NCBI GenBank assembly: GCA_022565195.1
Contig: JADFJZ010000029.1
Coordinates: 1 to 8,786 of the forward strand
DNA: 8,786 nt
Reading direction: 5' to 3'
Origin: Planctomycetota bacterium
Lineage (GTDB): Bacteria; Planctomycetota; Phycisphaerae; UBA1845; CAIVHJ01
In this document: one piece after another, positions 8,131-8,786 of the stretch
Position numbering within the stretch: the first letter of the stretch is position 1
Layout: each line of letters begins with the position of its first letter
Notes under the pieces: generated by a model
Seen by the model: only the letters and a program-made list of their open reading frames with translations
Databases searched by the model: none
What the model was told of the DNA's origin: nothing
Translations under genes and position numbers: made by a program

Positions 8131-8173
8131 TGCTGTGCTTGCCGCGCCACAGCGGATATGCCTTGGACGTCCC

Positions 8174-8207
8174 TGAGCCGGACCCTTCAGGGTCCGGACC
8201 GGCCTCA
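8174..8207. repeat. Strong GC-rich hairpin upstream of the sigma factor gene
   Basis: CCGGACCC (8178-8185), loop TTCA, GGGTCCGG (8190-8197) form a perfect 8-bp stem. It can extend through TGAG (8174-8177) and CTCA (8204-8207) across a 6-nt bulge ACCGGC. No T run follows on either strand, so a classical intrinsic terminator is not shown. It could be a terminator of another kind, an operator, or one copy of a dispersed palindromic repeat; one copy in this window cannot decide. Confidence 0.6.
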
Positions 8208-8786
8208 AGTTGCCGCCAATTGCGATCCACCGTCTGAGGTCCCTGGCCTGAACGCCACGGCTCAAAATGGAGAATCTCAACGCAACCACTGATCAGAGCA
8301 GAAAAACTGAGTTTCTTCGTAAGAAATCCAGCACTCCATCCAAGTCGTTTGTAAAGGGCGGTGCTTGCGGTGGCAGAGTGCTGCTGCAGAATGGCCCTGA
8401 AATTGCGTAAGTGTCTTCTTGGCAGTTGTTTATGGCTTCGGCCATTCGATTACTCAGTACTTTCTGGAGCGAAACCACATCCACTGAACAGCAGCCTGGC
8501 GTTCTTATTGCTACATTGCCTTATCGTGGTTATTGGTAAATCAGGGTAGGGCGATACGAACTGTTGCGACCAGTCGTGCGATGTAGCGATAAGCGATGCC
8601 GGGCTGTGTTTTTGCGCTGGCCTGGCGACGAATTCTCGGGCGAATCGAGTTCATTTAATACTGCACAGACAATGCAATTGGAGGCGTCCGCCAAACGACG
8701 AAGTCAGTGTGTGGCATCCCGCCGTCGATGTAACATCGAGCAACACCATGATGGACACAGCGGCAATCTCAGACGCCTTCGAGCAG
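8208..8786. other. Intergenic region with no convincing gene, lower G+C than the neighbours
   Basis: A hand count gives about 49% G+C over 8281-8580, against clearly higher values in the genes. Several short frames exist. A 47-aa frame on plus (ATG at 8267, stop at 8410) has no Shine-Dalgarno. A frame of about 60 aa on minus (8293-8484) starts with GTG and has two stops just upstream of its open stretch. A 62-aa frame on plus (8361-8549) looks like random Leu/Cys-rich translation. None resembles a known family. One plus frame is open from 8550 to the right edge and contains ATG ATG at 8748-8753, so a divergent gene may start there. No tRNA, terminal inverted repeat or transposase remnant was recognised. 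Confidence 0.6.
8725..8739. repeat. 15-bp near-perfect palindrome, possible operator
   Basis: TCGATGT-A-ACATCGA is two 7-bp arms around one base. It lies 9 nt before the ATG pair at 8748 and could be a repressor-binding site if a gene starts there. A palindrome this short can occur by chance. Confidence 0.3.

Noticed and set aside
8118..8238. CCGTCTGAG occurring twice (near 8119 and 8230)
   Set aside because: A 9-bp match in differing flanks at two places is not enough to call a repeat or binding-site pair.
8312..8326. TTTCTT-CGT-AAGAAA inverted repeat
   Set aside because: A 6-bp AT-rich stem without a T run or nearby gene end; too weak to call a terminator or operator.
8267..8410. A 47-aa plus-strand frame starting at ATG 8267
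   Set aside because: No ribosome binding site, no family resemblance, and low-G+C context; more likely chance.
8293..8484. A 63-aa minus-strand frame
   Set aside because: It starts with GTG without a clear Shine-Dalgarno, has in-frame stops just upstream of its open stretch, and its translation is not recognisable.
8610..8660. Stretch resembling a tRNA T-arm (GGGCGAATCGAGTTC)
   Set aside because: No matching GTTCRANNC loop, acceptor stem or anticodon arm could be paired around it.

Overview
The window carries four co-oriented minus-strand genes, read from right to left, plus about 0.7 kb of apparently non-coding DNA at the right end. The gene order is ECF-family RNA polymerase sigma factor -> membrane-anchored Ser/Thr protein kinase -> addB -> addA (cut by the left edge). 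The genes are G+C-rich. A planctomycete-like sigma factor overlapping a transmembrane eukaryotic-type kinase points to Planctomycetota or a related lineage with many kinases. This is an inference from gene content, because no rRNA or other marker is present.

Left and centre (1-5720): AddB and AddA are the two subunits of the AddAB helicase-nuclease, which processes double-strand DNA ends for homologous recombination. AddB is full length (1159 aa). It has an N-terminal Walker A, an inactivated-helicase-like middle, and a C-terminal RecB-type nuclease embraced by a four-cysteine iron-sulfur motif. AddA is seen for its first 751 residues and has intact helicase motifs; the rest lies off the window. 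The two genes overlap by 14 bp and are probably translationally coupled. A plausible sigma70-type promoter in the 100-bp gap before addB suggests the pair can be transcribed independently of the signalling genes.

Right-centre (5821-8068): the sigma factor (188 aa from the best-supported ATG) and the kinase (571 aa from a TTG start) overlap by 35 bp if that TTG is used. The kinase has a complete catalytic core, a slightly variant activation-segment end (PD where APE is usual), one membrane helix, and a C-terminal domain of about 220 residues predicted to lie outside the cytoplasm. That domain has no certain family but vaguely resembles DUF4384. The pair looks like a signal-to-transcription module; its target genes cannot be read from the sequence.

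Right end (8087-8786): a candidate promoter for the sigma-kinase genes, a strong GC-rich hairpin, then about 580 bp of lower G+C DNA with no convincing gene. One frame is open from 8550 through the right edge and may hold the start of a divergent gene.

No RNA gene, CRISPR array, insertion sequence or obvious defence system was found. The main interest is the kinase's sensor-like domain, and the adjacency of an envelope-signalling module to the main recombination nuclease.
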